64,000 nucleotides of DNA from Chrysemys picta bellii (GCF_011386835.1 NC_088798.1:4278001-4342000), one strand, 5' to 3'. Counted from the first letter of the stretch, positions 12,606 to 23,330 are shown. The notes: generated from the letters alone by a model not told the origin. A program made the numbers and translations.

Positions 12606-13004
12606 ATGTCGTCTGCAAGTCAGCACCTCCCATTGATCCGTGCCGCGGAGACATCCATTGCTCTGCGCAAGGAGGCTGCCCAGACCCACAAGAAGAAAAC
12701 CCATCCATGGGAGTGTTGCTGTGCCTGGCCAAGGAGGGTCTAGGCTGTGGGCCGGGGTCACGTGGGGCTGGGGGTTGGTCGTCACCCCCTCCCAGTGTAA
12801 GGGTGTGTGGAAACGGGGCGGGGCTTGGCAAGCTCACTGGCGCTCAGGATGGCGGGTTGACGACTTTCTCTGGAGGTGGGACTGGGGAGGTTGGGCATGA
12901 GGCTGGGCACATGAATCGAGGAGGGTGTGCATGGAGCAACGCCGCCCCTTGCTGCCCACAGTCTCACTCTGTCGCTGCTCGCTGCCACCTTCGCCACTGT
13001 TCAC

Positions 13005-13290
13005 CTTGCTGCCCAGGAACCAGGGGGTCATGGCCCCATCACTTTTAAAAGTGGGAGGGCTATGCCCTCCTGCTTTTCACCAGCCGTAAGGGCGGGTGAT
13101 GGGGCAGAGAGGAGCAAGCGGAAGGGGGCAGGGGCAGCGTGACGGCGGGGCCTTGGGGGAAAGAGCATCGTGGGGCCACGGTTCGAGCACCGGTGGCCCC
13201 TCCACTTTTAGGGAGCTTCCTCCATTCCTGCTGCTGCCGCTGTGAGGCCATGTTGGGAGGCTCCACCACCTAGCCCAGCTCTTAGGGCTC
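13005..13290 (+). repeat. Probable interspersed repeat, GC-rich
   Basis: Contains ACTTTTAAAAGTGGGAGGGC and its near inverse GCCCTCCTGCTTTTCACCAG, giving a foldback of about 18 bases. It ends with GGTTCGAGCACCGGTGGCCC and CTCCACTTTTAGGGAGCTTCC. I recall closely similar text as a recurring turtle repeat. Its class and exact ends are not clear. Confidence 0.4.
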
Positions 13291-14935
13291 CTGCTGGGGA
13301 GTGGGGAAAGCTCGCTGCTCCTGCATCCTGGGCGTTGGCTTTCACCGCAATGCTGTCCCCACACCCTGTCTCAGGCTCAGCCCCTCGACCTGCTCATCCG
13401 CGACTTCAGGTCTCATCCTCACCAGCCAGAAACAAGGACTTTCAATTGAGTCCGATCGGCTCCATCTTTAAAAGCTGGAGAGGGGAGGGATGAACATCTA
13501 CCCCCACGTAGCACGTGCTCAGTACGGTTCCGCTGCCCTTTACTACTTCGAGAGTGATAAGGTTTCATTACCCCTGCATTCAATACCAAGGTGAATTTCA
13601 ACCCGAAACAGGCCAAATTGCTCATTTTGGCAAAGCAGGTCTGTGTGGTGATCACCGAGGCGGGGAGGCCTGTGGTAATACGGTCTGCTCCCGAGATCTT
13701 TCCCCCCAGTTCCTTGATAGAGGGCAGGGGAGAGTCCATTCAGACTTGCTTCTGTATTAATAGTAATGGGTTCCGGGTGCTCCAGATAGGCACCGGTTCC
13801 AGAGCCCTTCCTCCCTGGAGGGGAGCAGTCCCGGGCCGCGCGGTCACACCTGGCGTTCTGGGACAGTGTTTGAGGCACTGACCTCGCAGCATGAGGAATG
13901 GGTCCTGAGGGGGGGGTTCTAGAAACCAAGCGGTGGGGGTCTCCTGTTGGACAGCAGGTCGGGTCGCCACAGGTGGCGGGGGAGGGGAGGGCTACGAACT
14001 AATTGCTGGGGATGGTGATGTGAGGAAAGGCCCCAGAGGCGAAAACGGCGATGTGCCAACCCCGTGTGGCCTGGGGGCTGCCTGGGTCACAGCTCCTCAG
14101 AGCAGCCTGCCGGAGCCCTGCCTGCAGGTCTGCAGGCTGCAGTGGGGTGTAGAGACGGGCTAGTGCAGAACCTCAATGCTGCGCGCGCTCGGAACCGAGG
14201 TTTAGGGACACCCAGGGCATGGGGCCCTCTTGGCTAAAAGCCATTGGTGCAGCTTTGTCCTAGGAACCTAAAACACGTCTCAGAAATTCCTTCCATCCCC
14301 CGCCCTACTCCGACCTTTTTAAAAAATGTGCTACCCGTATTTCTGGGCTCCCCCCAGGTCTGTGCGAGAGGATGTGTGGGAGGGTCCAGGACTTGCTGAG
14401 CGGAAGGTATTGTAGGGCAGGACTGAGGGGCATCAGGAGAGCTGTATGGGAGGGGGGCCAGGACTGTGGCGGAAGGGATGGGTGGGCTCGGACTGAGGCC
14501 CCTTTGTGTGTGGTGATGGGGAACCAGGGCTGGAATAGTAGTGGGGTGGTGGGTCAGGACTGAGGAGCATTGGTGGAGCTGTGTGTCAGGGGAGCGGAAG
14601 GAGGTGCAAATTGGAAATGAGGCACGTCAGCAGAGCTGTGCAGGGGAAAATCGTATACGCCCTTTTTCACCACGCCAGACCCCAAAATACCGTCCTTTCA
14701 CTTAGCCTCAAATTCACTACAAAAATTAAGGGGAAAAAATTGGCAGACATGTTGCAAACTGAGGGCATGGGCAGGTCCACTTCGACCCGGGCCCTGCGCC
14801 CCAACGTGTCCACAGATGGGTGCGTGTGTGCGGGACTATCTTGTCTTTGGATTTAACCCTTTGTATCACCCTCCCCGTCTCTCCTCTAAATCCCATCGGC
14901 AGCAGCCCGGCCCCCTTTCTCCATCACATGCCCCC
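13291..14935. other. Gene-free stretch, GC-rich, nothing recognised
   Basis: Frames on both strands are open for 60-130 codons, but none looks like a known protein. Irregular G-rich stretches occur at 13.9-14.6 kb. Confidence 0.4.
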
Positions 14936-14939
14936 TGCC

Positions 14940-15130
14940 TCGATATTTTAAACACTGATTAGGGCAAACCTCCTATTTTGGAGATTGACGTCAGAGGGAT
15001 TACGAAGGTTAAGCTAATTAGCAATAAGCAAATGAGGGCTCAGCCAGTTTTCTCCGCTGACGAGCTGTCAATGAACCAGTGACGTGGTGATGATTGTCAT
15101 TAACCTGTTCAAACGAGCCAGCTAACTCGG
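14940..15130. promoter_or_regulatory. Candidate conserved enhancer
   Basis: A compact A/T-richer island within GC-rich flanks. It contains a perfect CRE palindrome TGACGTCA (14986-14993) and a perfect homeodomain palindrome GCTAATTAGC (15013-15022). It also has CTGTCA (15065-15070, MEIS/TGIF type), a second CRE half site GTGACGTGG (from about 15079) and TGATTGTCATTAACCTG (15091-15107). It lacks repeat signatures. This density of developmental factor sites is typical of vertebrate conserved non-coding elements. Conservation itself is not shown here. Confidence 0.45.
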
Positions 15131-15639
15131 CTTGGCAGCAGGGAAGCATTCGGGGGAGCGGGGAAGCGACCGACACACTCCGGAAGAGCCAAGACCACAG
15201 TCTCTGTTGCTATTCTGTTGGCCAATGCTGCTGCGCCGGGCGGACACCCACAAGCCAAGTCGCGCCAAAGCAGGCCACTGCTATGAGCGATCCGGCCCGG
15301 TGCTGCAAGCTCTCGTGGTTTTATCATAAGTCTCACAATACGTTGCTGGGTTTTCCCTTAGTGCCCCAGCTCCTGGAGTCATGTGGTTCCAGGAGCACCT
15401 CAGTTTTCATTTAAAAACAGGACGTTTCTAGCCCCTTTGGTGTGAAGCGAGCTCCCGCGACCGGCTGAAGAATCAGACAGCAAAGAACAAGAATTCCACA
15501 TTTTTCTATTTTGAAAAAAAATCCCCTGCTTTTGGGATGAGGGGCGGCCTGAGGCATGCGGGGTTAATGCTGGGGGATGGTGATACCGCAGGCCCTGCTT
15601 GGTAAGGACCCGATTAGGGTTAAATGGCATGTAAGGGGT

Positions 15640-16990
15640 TGATGCTTAGTGTGTCTTTTGGTTGGCTGCCGGCAGAAAGGAGACGGGTCGAAGAGGAGTC
15701 TGGATCCCGGAACAGACAGGGCCCCAGAGGCAACGGGGAGAGGCTAGTGCTCCAAGTCAGGTGGGTTGCCAGGGCGGGTGGGCCAACGTGGGAGTCGAGA
15801 GCCCGGGCCCAGCCGCGGTGTGAGCTGGGGCTGCCAGGGTAGAGACTGAGCCAGGGAGGGGGGAGCTGGAGCAGCGACCAGCCGCGCCGATGGAGAGCCA
15901 GATCCGAGCTACACTGGAGAGCTGCGCGGCCAGAACCGGGAGAGCGGACACCCCCTCCTGTGCCACAAGTAACCTGGAGCCGAGCACGGTGAGCGGCTGG
16001 GAGAACGAGGCAGGGGCCTGGGCAGAGAGGGCCCGACACAGCGAGCCATCGCTAGACAAGACAGCTTGGAAGCCTGGACTTGTAGGGGGGACGTGACCCC
16101 CCACGGGAAGGCCTATATGGGGGAGAAGGGTCCCGCCACCTAGACCCAGAGGGGGTGTGGCTGCCACCAGAGCAGGTCTCTTCCCTGCAGTATCAGCGCA
16201 ACACAGCCAGGGCCTGGGACGTGTAAGAAATAGGCTGTGAATTTACTTGAGCTCTAGATGTTCATGGTATTCCCCGGGCCCATCACCCGGTTCCTTGGTC
16301 CTTTAACCTTTCCCACTCATCCCTTATTGGTCTGCAGTTACGAACATAAGAGCGGCCACCCTGGGTCAGACCAACAGTCCATCTAGCCCAGTATCCTGTC
16401 TTCCAACGGCGGCCGGTGCCAGGTGCTTCAGAGGGCATGAACAGAAGAGGGCAATTACTGAGTGATGCATCCCCTGTCGTCCAGTCCCAGCAGCTGGCAG
16501 GCCGAGGCAGTCAGTTGCTGTTTGCTAAGGTGTAGGTGGTTTGAACTCAATGGGGTGATCGCTGGGCCAGGTTCGTGGCTGGTGAAGAGAGAGTGCCCTT
16601 GAGCGGGGACACTAGCCTCTGTCCTGAGTGACCCATGACAAGACTGGGGTTAAGCTCGCCAAGAATGCTGGGCCCCTCCTTATCGGGTTAACAAGAACTC
16701 TGCCACAGGGGAGGCGCTCTCGAGGTCAGGCAGGCATCCAGGTAACGGGAGTTGGGGAAGGGACTTGGATCCTTTCGCCATTCGATTCCAGCGGGGTAGT
16801 ATCGAAGCCGGGAGAATTCCCCACGACAGCAGGCCCGTCCCCTGCCTACAAGCCCAGTGACCCTCCATTGTTTAAAGCGATCCCTTTAAAAACCACAGTG
16901 CGCCCCCCTGCCCTCCTGTCACCCGCCCCTTATGGCTTTGCCTCTGATTCTCTCCTGCTTATCCACCGGCCCGCCCTTCTGGGCTGAGGC
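15640..16990 (+). mobile_element. ~1.3-kb interspersed repeat, copy 1, LTR-like
   Basis: The segment shares a family with the inverted copy at 31.65-32.83 kb. Alignable blocks include 16125-16240 (GAAGGGTCCCGCCACCTA, then GTGTGGCTGCCACCAGAGCA, then CAACACAGCCAGGGCCTGGG) and 16638-16850 (AACTCTGCCACAGGGG, GAGGTCAGGCAGGCATCC, GGATCCTTTCGCCATTC, GAATTCCCCACGACAGC). It is GC- and CpG-rich at its left end. No coding frame is recognised. A CR1 piece sits inside it. I recall this family from turtle genomes; the class (LTR type) is an inference. Confidence 0.6.
16341..16505 (-). mobile_element. CR1 LINE 3' UTR fragment, reverse
   Basis: CGAACATAAGAGCGGCCACC, then CTGGGTCAGACCAACAGTCC, CATCTAGCCCAGTATCCTGT and CAGGTGCTTCAGAGGGCATG. 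This is the reverse complement of the CR1 3' UTR of the same family as the copy at 23669-24860. It interrupts the interspersed repeat around it, so it inserted later. Confidence 0.8.
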
Positions 16991-17570
16991 GAGTGCCTCT
17001 GGCTAGCTCACAGAGCAGCTCCACCCCTTCTGGGACCCCAAAACCAGCACCGCAAAGTGTAAACTCTTCCTGGGGAGGCCCTGAGCGGCAGCAGTGTCCC
17101 AGTTCCTGGCCCCAGCCACTGATCTGGGCTCTCTCTCGCTTCAGGAGTTGATTGGGCAGCCCCGTGGGGTGTGTCTATCCCCCTCGCCCCCAGCTGGCCT
17201 GAGAATCAGATCCATCAGGTGGCTAGCCCCTCTGCTATACCCGCCTGCCCCGCGCCATGCGCTTGCAGACTCCGAGGGCATTTAGGAGCACACGTGTCCT
17301 CGCCGTGGCTGTGTGAATGCGACATTGAGCTCACTGCGGTGGCTGAGCAAGGCAAGTAGCCGGGCTTCGCGCTTTTCACCTTGCATAGCTTGGCCACTGA
17401 CCGCTCATGAACCCCACAGGCGTGGGGGGGGGGGGGGGACTGCCCCTTTCTCTTTAATTGCGAAGCTTTGGTAACCGCTGTATAACTCCAGGCAGGAAGA
17501 GGCGGGGGTGCCAACCATCAGCGGTTAAAAATAAAAAACGGAGTTTTTTTCAAAAAATATTCACATGGCA
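16991..17570. other. Gene-free stretch, GC-rich
   Basis: No gene is recognised. A G-run of about 13 lies at 17426-17438. An A/T-rich block at 17525-17565 separates it from the CpG-rich patch that follows. Confidence 0.4.
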
Positions 17571-17915
17571 GTAAAAATGACAACTCCGTGACCGTCACGG
17601 GCTACGGGCGCGAGGATTGGGTCTGTCTCTGCAGCATGTATCGAGCAGACATGGGGTAACGAGGGGCGCCCATTGACTGAGGTATATAAATGTTCCAGTC
17701 ACGCATGTTACAGCTGATCACCCAGGGCAGCGGGATGCTGGGGATAAACACGCGATGCCGCCGAGTAGGGTTTGTTACTAACCTGTCATGGTCACCGCGA
17801 CGCGCTGCCGTACAGCGTCGTTGCCTTTGGCCGCTCCTGGCGTTGCTCATCAGCCAGTCACCAAAGCGCCGTCTCGCCACCCTCAAGCGTGGGACAGTCA
17901 TGAGCCCCCCGTGAC
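17571..17915. promoter_or_regulatory. CpG-rich patch with TATA-like box
   Basis: CpG is unusually dense (for example CGCGATGCCGCCG near 17751 and GCGACGCGCTGCCG near 17798). It holds a perfect palindrome, CCGTGACCGTCACGG (17586-17600), and a TATATAAA box on plus (17683-17690). Frames of 99 codons on minus and 74 on plus show no known domain. It could be a small CpG island with a promoter, or a young transposon piece that has not yet lost its CpGs. I cannot tell which. Confidence 0.3.
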
Positions 17916-19215
17916 ATTAATACAACTTTGGGGTTCTTTGTTTTTGCTTTTTGGTTTCTGAGCCATTGGGTTACATGGGGGTCATGTCCTCCAGCCTTCC
18001 TCTGCCCCCAGAAGGGCTGGAAATTTACTAGAAAAGGAAAGGTGAGATGGTCATTGAAACTGAGTCAGCCGCTTCCTGTGTGCCGCCTTGGGTCACGCTC
18101 CAGGCCGCCTGCTTCGGTTTCTCCTCCGGGACTTTTCCAGAAACTTATAAACCACTTTTGTCCTTTCCCGTTGGGTTCTGCTTCATTAAACTAACAAACC
18201 TTCAAAATAAAATGTTCAAGTCCATCCAGAAGTCCACACCCCCAAAGGTTTCCCTTCCTCCGCCCAGGCCTTGCGGCTTTGGCAGGACTCTCAGGCCTAA
18301 ACCCCAGGACGCTGCTGCAGCCGTCTTGCTCCTGGCCCCATCTAAGTGTTCCCCGCTTCATTGCAGCCTGTTACGCTCGTGAATCCAGGAGCTGGGGCTG
18401 CAAGAACCCCACTAAGCAGCAGGAGACTTGTGCTACAATCCTGAGCGTGGGCAAGGCTGTAATGGACTCGGTCCCATCCGAGCCCTAATCTAGGTGTTTA
18501 CATGATGCCCATCAGTGCGGCGCCAAGGTCACCGTGCAGCCCTCTGGGGGGACATGATGGACGCACACGCACCCCGGCCGCCCTGCGACCCTTTTCCCCT
18601 GGAGGTTTGATTTTGGGAGGCACCGTGGCCCCTTCAGTGTGACGGGGTTTAGGTGCTGGCTGCTCTCAAGCTTTCCACAAGGCCTCTTGAGCTACGGGGC
18701 GAGCCAAGCACTCTCCCCTACTGGCACGCTGCCTCGTGAGGGCGTACAGCTCCGCACGCCTCAGCAGGGGATGGGGGGAGTTCTGCACTGCTCACGCCCC
18801 ATCGCCTCCTTTTCAAAGATTGGCCTCTACGCCGTCCATTGCCGCCCCCCAGCTCCCTGCCTTGGCTTGGCCCTGTGGTAACAGTCGCTGGGCGGGAGGC
18901 ACCACGTCTCTCTCACTGGGCTCACCGCTGGATTTTGTGGCGGGACAGTGGAAGGAGCCTAAGGTGCCCTTTTAAGAGGGAGCCCAGGGCGTCTCCTCTG
19001 AGAGCAAGCAGGGGCTGCTGTGAGACAAAAGGGCACCTAGGAACGGCTGCCCGGCAAAGCAGACACCCAAATGCTGGCACAGCCAGGAGCCCCATAAAAT
19101 ACGGTTGTGCCCGGTCCCCCGGTATGTGCGTGTCAAGCTGGGATTACAAGGCGGAGTGCTACGTAGCCAGGGACTGAAGTATGTAGGAATGCGGAAAACC
19201 AGCTCCTTGTGCCTG
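17916..19215. other. Gene-free stretch, nothing recognised
   Basis: Mixed to GC-rich unique sequence. Frames are 60-112 codons on both strands without domains. Confidence 0.4.
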
Positions 19216-19223
19216 GTTCTGCC

Positions 19224-20161
19224 TAAGGTGGCCAACTTTCGAATCGTACAAAACCGAACACCCCTGCCCCACCCTTTCCCTGAGGCCCCGCCCCCTTCTC
19301 CGAGGCCCCGCCTCTGGTCACTCCATCCCCCCTCCCTCCGTCGCTCTACCCCACCCTCACTCACTTTCACCGGGCTGAGGCAGGGGGTTGGAGTGTGGGG
19401 GGGGGGTATGGGCTCTGGGCTGGGGGTGCAGGCTCCAGATGGGGCCAGAAACGAGGGGCTCTGGGTAGGGGAGAGGGCTCCAGGATGGAGCAGGGGGTTG
19501 AGGTGTGGGGTGTGTGTATGAGAACTCCGGCTGGGGGGGGGGGAGGGGCAGGCTCTGGGGTGGGGCCGGGGATGAATGGGTTTGGGGTGCAGGAGGGGGC
19601 TCCAGGCTGGGGCAGGGAGTTGGGGAGCGGGCGGGGGGGTGAGGGCTCTGGCTGGGGATGCAGGCTCTGGGGTGGGGCCAGGGATGAGGGGTTTGGGATG
19701 CAGGAGGGGCTCTGGGCTGGGGCAGGGGTTGGGGTGCAGGAGGGAGTTCGGGGTGCGGGGGTCCTGGCCGCGCTTACCGCGGCTCTCAGGAAGCGTCTGC
19801 CAGGTCCCTACAGCCCCTAGGCACATGGGTGGCCAGGGAGGCTCCGTACGCTGCCTTCACGCCTGCAGGCACTGCCCCCACAGCTCCCATTGGTCATGAT
19901 TCCCAGCCAATGGGAGCTGCAGAGCCAGCCCTTAGGGCAGGGAGCTTTCCTGGCCTCCCATGCGTCTAGGGGCTGCAGGGACCTGGTGGCTGTTTCCGGG
20001 AGCCGTGTGGAGCGCGGGCAGGCAGGGAGCCTGCCTTACCCCCAGGCCCTACTGTGCTGCCAACCGGACTTTTAACAGCCCGGTCGATGGTGCCAACTGA
20101 AGCCGCCAGGCCCCTTTTCAACCGAGCGTTCTGGTCCAAACCCAGATGCCTGCCAACCCTA
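19224..20161. mobile_element. Foldback hAT-type DNA transposon, non-autonomous
   Basis: The element is 938 bp and is flanked by a perfect 8-bp target duplication, GTTCTGCC, at 19216-19223 and 20162-20169. Its ends are inverted (TAAGGTGGCC on the left; TGCCAACCCTA on the right, reverse TAGGGTTGGCA). Inside are long inverted arms at 19804-19845 and 19941-19982, matching at 36 of 42 positions. A perfect 13-bp hairpin, CAGCTCCCATTGG / CCAATGGGAGCTG, lies at 19881-19893 and 19907-19919. The left half is a degenerate G-rich array. Eight-base duplications and such ends are hAT traits. No transposase frame is present; a 284-codon minus frame is just the translated G-rich array. Confidence 0.85.
19380..19765. 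repeat. Degenerate G-rich tandem array inside the hAT element
   Basis: Repeats of GGGGCAGGGGGTTGG-like, GGCTCTGGGGTGGGGCC-like and GGGATGAGGGGTTTGGG-like units recur. Many runs of three or more G on the plus strand could form G-quadruplexes. This array produces the long proline-rich minus-strand frame. Confidence 0.75.
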
Positions 20162-20169
20162 GTTCTGCC

Positions 20170-20749
20170 TCGTGTCTGGGGTTTCGCCAAGGGGCTCGGC
20201 CGTTCCTTGCGGAAGGGCTAGAGAGAAAAGAGCCGGTGGGGTTAACGTAACGTCACAGCTCTGTCTTAGGCGCTGTGTCTGCTGCCGACTAACGTCTACG
20301 AACCCGGCTAGAACAGAAGCGTCGCTAACTGGGCCCACCATGGACGGCTGCCCAGATCAGCAGGGCCGGGCACTTCTGTCCCCGAGGGGCTAGCGTCTGG
20401 AGCAGCGGCTCAGCTCTGGGAATGTGCATTGGCAGGGCCAGTCCTGGGGCCTGGGCCTGGGCCAAGATACGACTGGGGTCATTAAAGAGCTGGGTGGGCG
20501 ATGAGGCCTGGGCCAGCAGCAGGGATGGGATCAAGATGCATTAGCAGAAGTGTGCAGGGGATGACCCAGGCCTGAAGTAGCAGAGTCTGCGGCAGAGGGG
20601 GGTTGGAGTGTGGGAGCAGAGCTGTGTGTGCGGCCCAGGGTTTGGATAGCGGGGAGGGGCTGGGAGGTGGGAGTGAGGTGCTTTGTTAGGGGTGTGGAGA
20701 GGAGCCCAGAGTTGGGCTAGTGGGGGGAGGGCGGGGGCGGGATGCAGGT
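20170..20749. other. Gene-free stretch between hAT element and minisatellite
   Basis: No gene recognised. It becomes G-rich after about 20.57 kb and grades into the minisatellite. Confidence 0.4.
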
Positions 20750-21190
20750 CGGGATTGATGGCATTGGCAGGGTTGGGGGAGGGTGAGAGCCAAGCACTGG
20801 GCTAGCAGGGGGCTGCAGGGTTGGGATTGCATGGCACCGGCAGGGCTGGGGGCGGGGAGCCCAGGGCACGGCTAGCAGGGGCTGTGGGTCGGAATTGAGG
20901 GGCACCGGCAGGGGGCTGGGAGCCCAGGGCAGGGCTAGCAGGGGGCTGTGGGTCGGAATTGAGGGGCACCGGCAGGGGGCGGGGAGCCCAGGGCAGGGCT
21001 AGCAGGGGCTGTGGGTCGGAATTGAGGGGCACTGGCGGAGCTGGGATAGCAGGGTCTGCGGGTCAGGAGGGGCACTGGCAGGGGGCGGGGAGCCCAGGGC
21101 AGGGCTAGCAGGGGGCTGCGGGTCGGGAATGAGGGGCACTGGCAGAGCTGGGATAGCAGGGACTGCGGGTCAGGAGGGGCAGCGGCATGG
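20750..21190 (+). repeat. Minisatellite, unit about 63-70 bp with a shorter variant
   Basis: The marker GGCTAGCAGG or its variant GGATAGCAGG starts near 20800, 20870, 20933, 20997, 21043, 21103 and 21151. Spacings are therefore about 70, 63, 64, 46, 60 and 48 bp. Units contain GGTCGGAATTGAGGGGCACC and GGGGAGCCCAGGGCA. The last part alternates long and short units, so a higher-order repeat of about 108 bp is forming. Confidence 0.85.
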
Positions 21191-21965
21191 CTGAGCAGGG
21201 AAAGCTCACACAGGACATCCCAGCACCATCAGCCCAGACCGTTGACCCGCAGTACATTAACTCATAAACGGGAAGGAGATTTCTTTTTACGGCAAGCTGC
21301 AGCGGCCGATCTCGCTCCCTGTTTGCAATCACATTCCAAACCAGCTCCCGGGCGTGGGATACCGGCCCTAATATCTTCTCGCCCGCCCAGGACTTAGCCC
21401 TCCAGGGTGGTAATAAAGCCCTTCAACCAGGGTACCCAGGGCTTGGACAACCGGCATGAGGGCCTTGCCGGATTCAGAAAGGAGGCTGGGCGATGGTCCA
21501 AATGAAGCCCAGCGTGCCAGGGCTGGTTAAGCCACATTGGTATCCCCTCTCTGCGCTGGGTACCTCCGTGGTGGATCAGGCACCAGCTCTGTGCTGCTGC
21601 CAAGGAGCGCTCGCATCGCTCTTCGCAGCATCAAAGCGCTTTCCATAGGTGAGGCCTAACCCCGGTGGAAAGCAGGCGTTGTGCTGGGTGCGGGGAGCCT
21701 TTGTTTTGTCTTGACGTGGGTCACCACACTAGTGACAGCCCCCAGGGCGTGGGTTTCTCACTGTCGGGGGGGCTGGGTGCCCTGCAGGCCTGACCAGCCT
21801 GTCAAGATTCCGCCCCGCCCTTTATTTTCCAAACAAACCCCCAGTTTTGGGTCCACACTCTGCTGTCCCATTACCACACAGGTCGTAGCTTGTGTAATGG
21901 GAGCTCACATTCATGCACCTGGCTCCTGGCATCCCTCCATTCCTCCCACAATCTGCCACTATCCC
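21191..21965. other. Gene-free stretch, nothing recognised
   Basis: Mixed unique sequence with no gene-like signal or clear repeat. Confidence 0.4.
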
Positions 21966-21969
21966 ATCC

Positions 21970-22082
21970 CCCTCTCTTTCAGAAGTGAGGGTTTTTACCC
22001 ACGAAAGCTTATGCCCAAATAAATCTGTTAGGCTTTACGGTGCCACCGGCCTCCTTGTTGTTTTTGTGGATACAGACTCACA
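21970..22082 (+). mobile_element. Penelope-like/terminal repeat fragment, copy B
   Basis: CAGAAGTGAGGGTTTTTACC, then CACGAAAGCTTATGCCCAAA, TAAATCTGTTAGGCTTTACG, GTGCCACCGG and a tail GGATACAGACTCA. Same family as copies A and C. The stem CCCAC before GAAA is kept. Confidence 0.65.
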
Positions 22083-22209
22083 GGGCGACCCCCCAATACG
22101 CTCTTTCAGAGACTCCGTACAAACCCCCCACCCCGCCCATGCCAGGGGCTCTGCATGTCTCCCCACATTCCCCTTCCAGGAGTCTAGTCCTAGCCTGGCA
22201 CAAGGCAAG

Positions 22210-22355
22210 AGTGGGTGGCTTCCTGTGTGATCTTGTGCCAGTCCCTTAGTCTCTCTGTGCCTCAATTCCCCATCTGTACAATGGGGATAACAGCGCTGCC
22301 CTGCCTCACAGATGAGTGAGGGTAAATCCATTCAGTGTTGTGAGGTGCTGGGATC
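22210..22355 (+). mobile_element. MIR-type SINE, core and 3' part
   Basis: TGTGATCTTGTGCCAGTCCC, then TTAGTCTCTCTGTGCCTC, CCCCATCTGTACAATGGGG and ATAACAGCGCTGCCCTGCC, followed by GTAAATCCATTCAGTG. Clear MIR core and tail in plus orientation; the head is missing. Confidence 0.8.
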
Positions 22356-22757
22356 CAGCAGCGATGGAGGGCAGGTGAAGATCCGTGCTAGACTGGCTAG
22401 TTCCAGACAAACTGAGGTTGGCGTTCCTTCAAAGAGCAACTGCCCCACTTTTCCCTCTCGTAGCCAAATGGAAAGGGCACTTCCTGGGTCTTCCACTTCC
22501 AAAGTGGCGACTTCCTGTTTGTCCACGGTGGCTCGATTTAAGACACTCTTCTTTTTTTGTAGTGATTTGTTCCTCGCTGTAGTTCGATCCAGGCATGCCA
22601 TCACACTGCTGTGTAGAAGCAGGTGCCTTTTCCATTCATTCATTAAAACAAAACAAAAAAGAAATCAGGCACCCGCCAAAAACGTCTCCTTGAAAGCCCT
22701 CCAGCGAGCAGCCAGAGAGGTGCATTTGTAGGGCCGGTCAGGAAAGCTGTTGCCTCC

Positions 22758-22880
22758 TAGGGCGACCAGACAGCAAGTGTGAAAAATCGGAATGGGGGTG
22801 GGGAGTAATAGGTGCCTATATAAGAAAAAGACCCAAAAATCGGGACTGTCCCTATAAAATCGGGACATCTGGTCACCCAA
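22758..22880 (-). mobile_element. hAT-type miniature element, about 120 bp, copy 1
   Basis: Ends are AGGGCGACCAGA and TCTGGTCACCC (inverted, one mismatch over 11). Inside are GAAAAATCGG, ATCGGGACTGTCCCTATAAA and ATCGGGACATCTGG. A second copy at 43527-43648 lies in the opposite orientation and has a perfect 8-bp target duplication. At this copy a duplication is not convincing, as expected for an older insertion. Confidence 0.75.
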
Positions 22881-23175
22881 TCACTCCCCCCCCCCTTGCA
22901 CTCCCCTGCTATTGTCCCATAAAGAAAAATGCAGGTCTCTAGCACCCAGTGATAGTGTGGGGGTTATTTTGATTTTTGTTTTGCAGGGCAGTTCCGCCCG
23001 TCAATCTGCTGTGAGAATACAAAGTTGTGTTTATATTAACACTGAACCTTATATTAACACTTCACAAGAAACGGAGGTAATTATTGGCTACAGCCATTCC
23101 GATAGCCCCTCGCTGGTTCGCTTTGCTGTCGAGGGATGGTTGATGTTTGCCAATATGAACTTTCCCTGCCAGACC

Positions 23176-23330
23176 CTAAGGGTGTGTCTACACTGCAGTT
23201 AAACCCCCGCGGCTGGCCTGTATCAGGTGGCCCCGGGCTTGCGGGGCTCGGGCTACAAAATTGCGTTGGAGATGTCCGGGCGTGGGCTGGAACCACAAGC
23301 GCTGGGCCCCCGCGAGAGGGGAGGGTGCTG
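23176..23330 (+). mobile_element. DNA-transposon-type repeat, partial
   Basis: GGGTGTGTCTACACTGCAGT, then TAAACCCCCGCGGCTGGCC, GGGCTTGCGGGGCTCGGGCT and GGAGATGTCCGGGCGTGGGC. This matches a GTGTCTACACT-ended turtle repeat I recall. The right-hand inverted end is lost. Confidence 0.6.

Noticed and set aside
15610..15630. Telomere-like GATTAGGGTTAA
   Set aside because: Only about two units long; far too short to be an interstitial telomeric array.
16190..16240. Exon-like TTCCCTGCAG followed by GACGTGTAAG
   Set aside because: It lies inside the interspersed repeat whose second copy at 31.65-32.83 kb carries the same block, so it is repeat-derived. The donor is also poor.
18972..19826. 284-codon proline-rich frame on the minus strand
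   Set aside because: It is the translation of the degenerate G-rich array inside the hAT element. Period and composition explain it, and it crosses the element's left edge.
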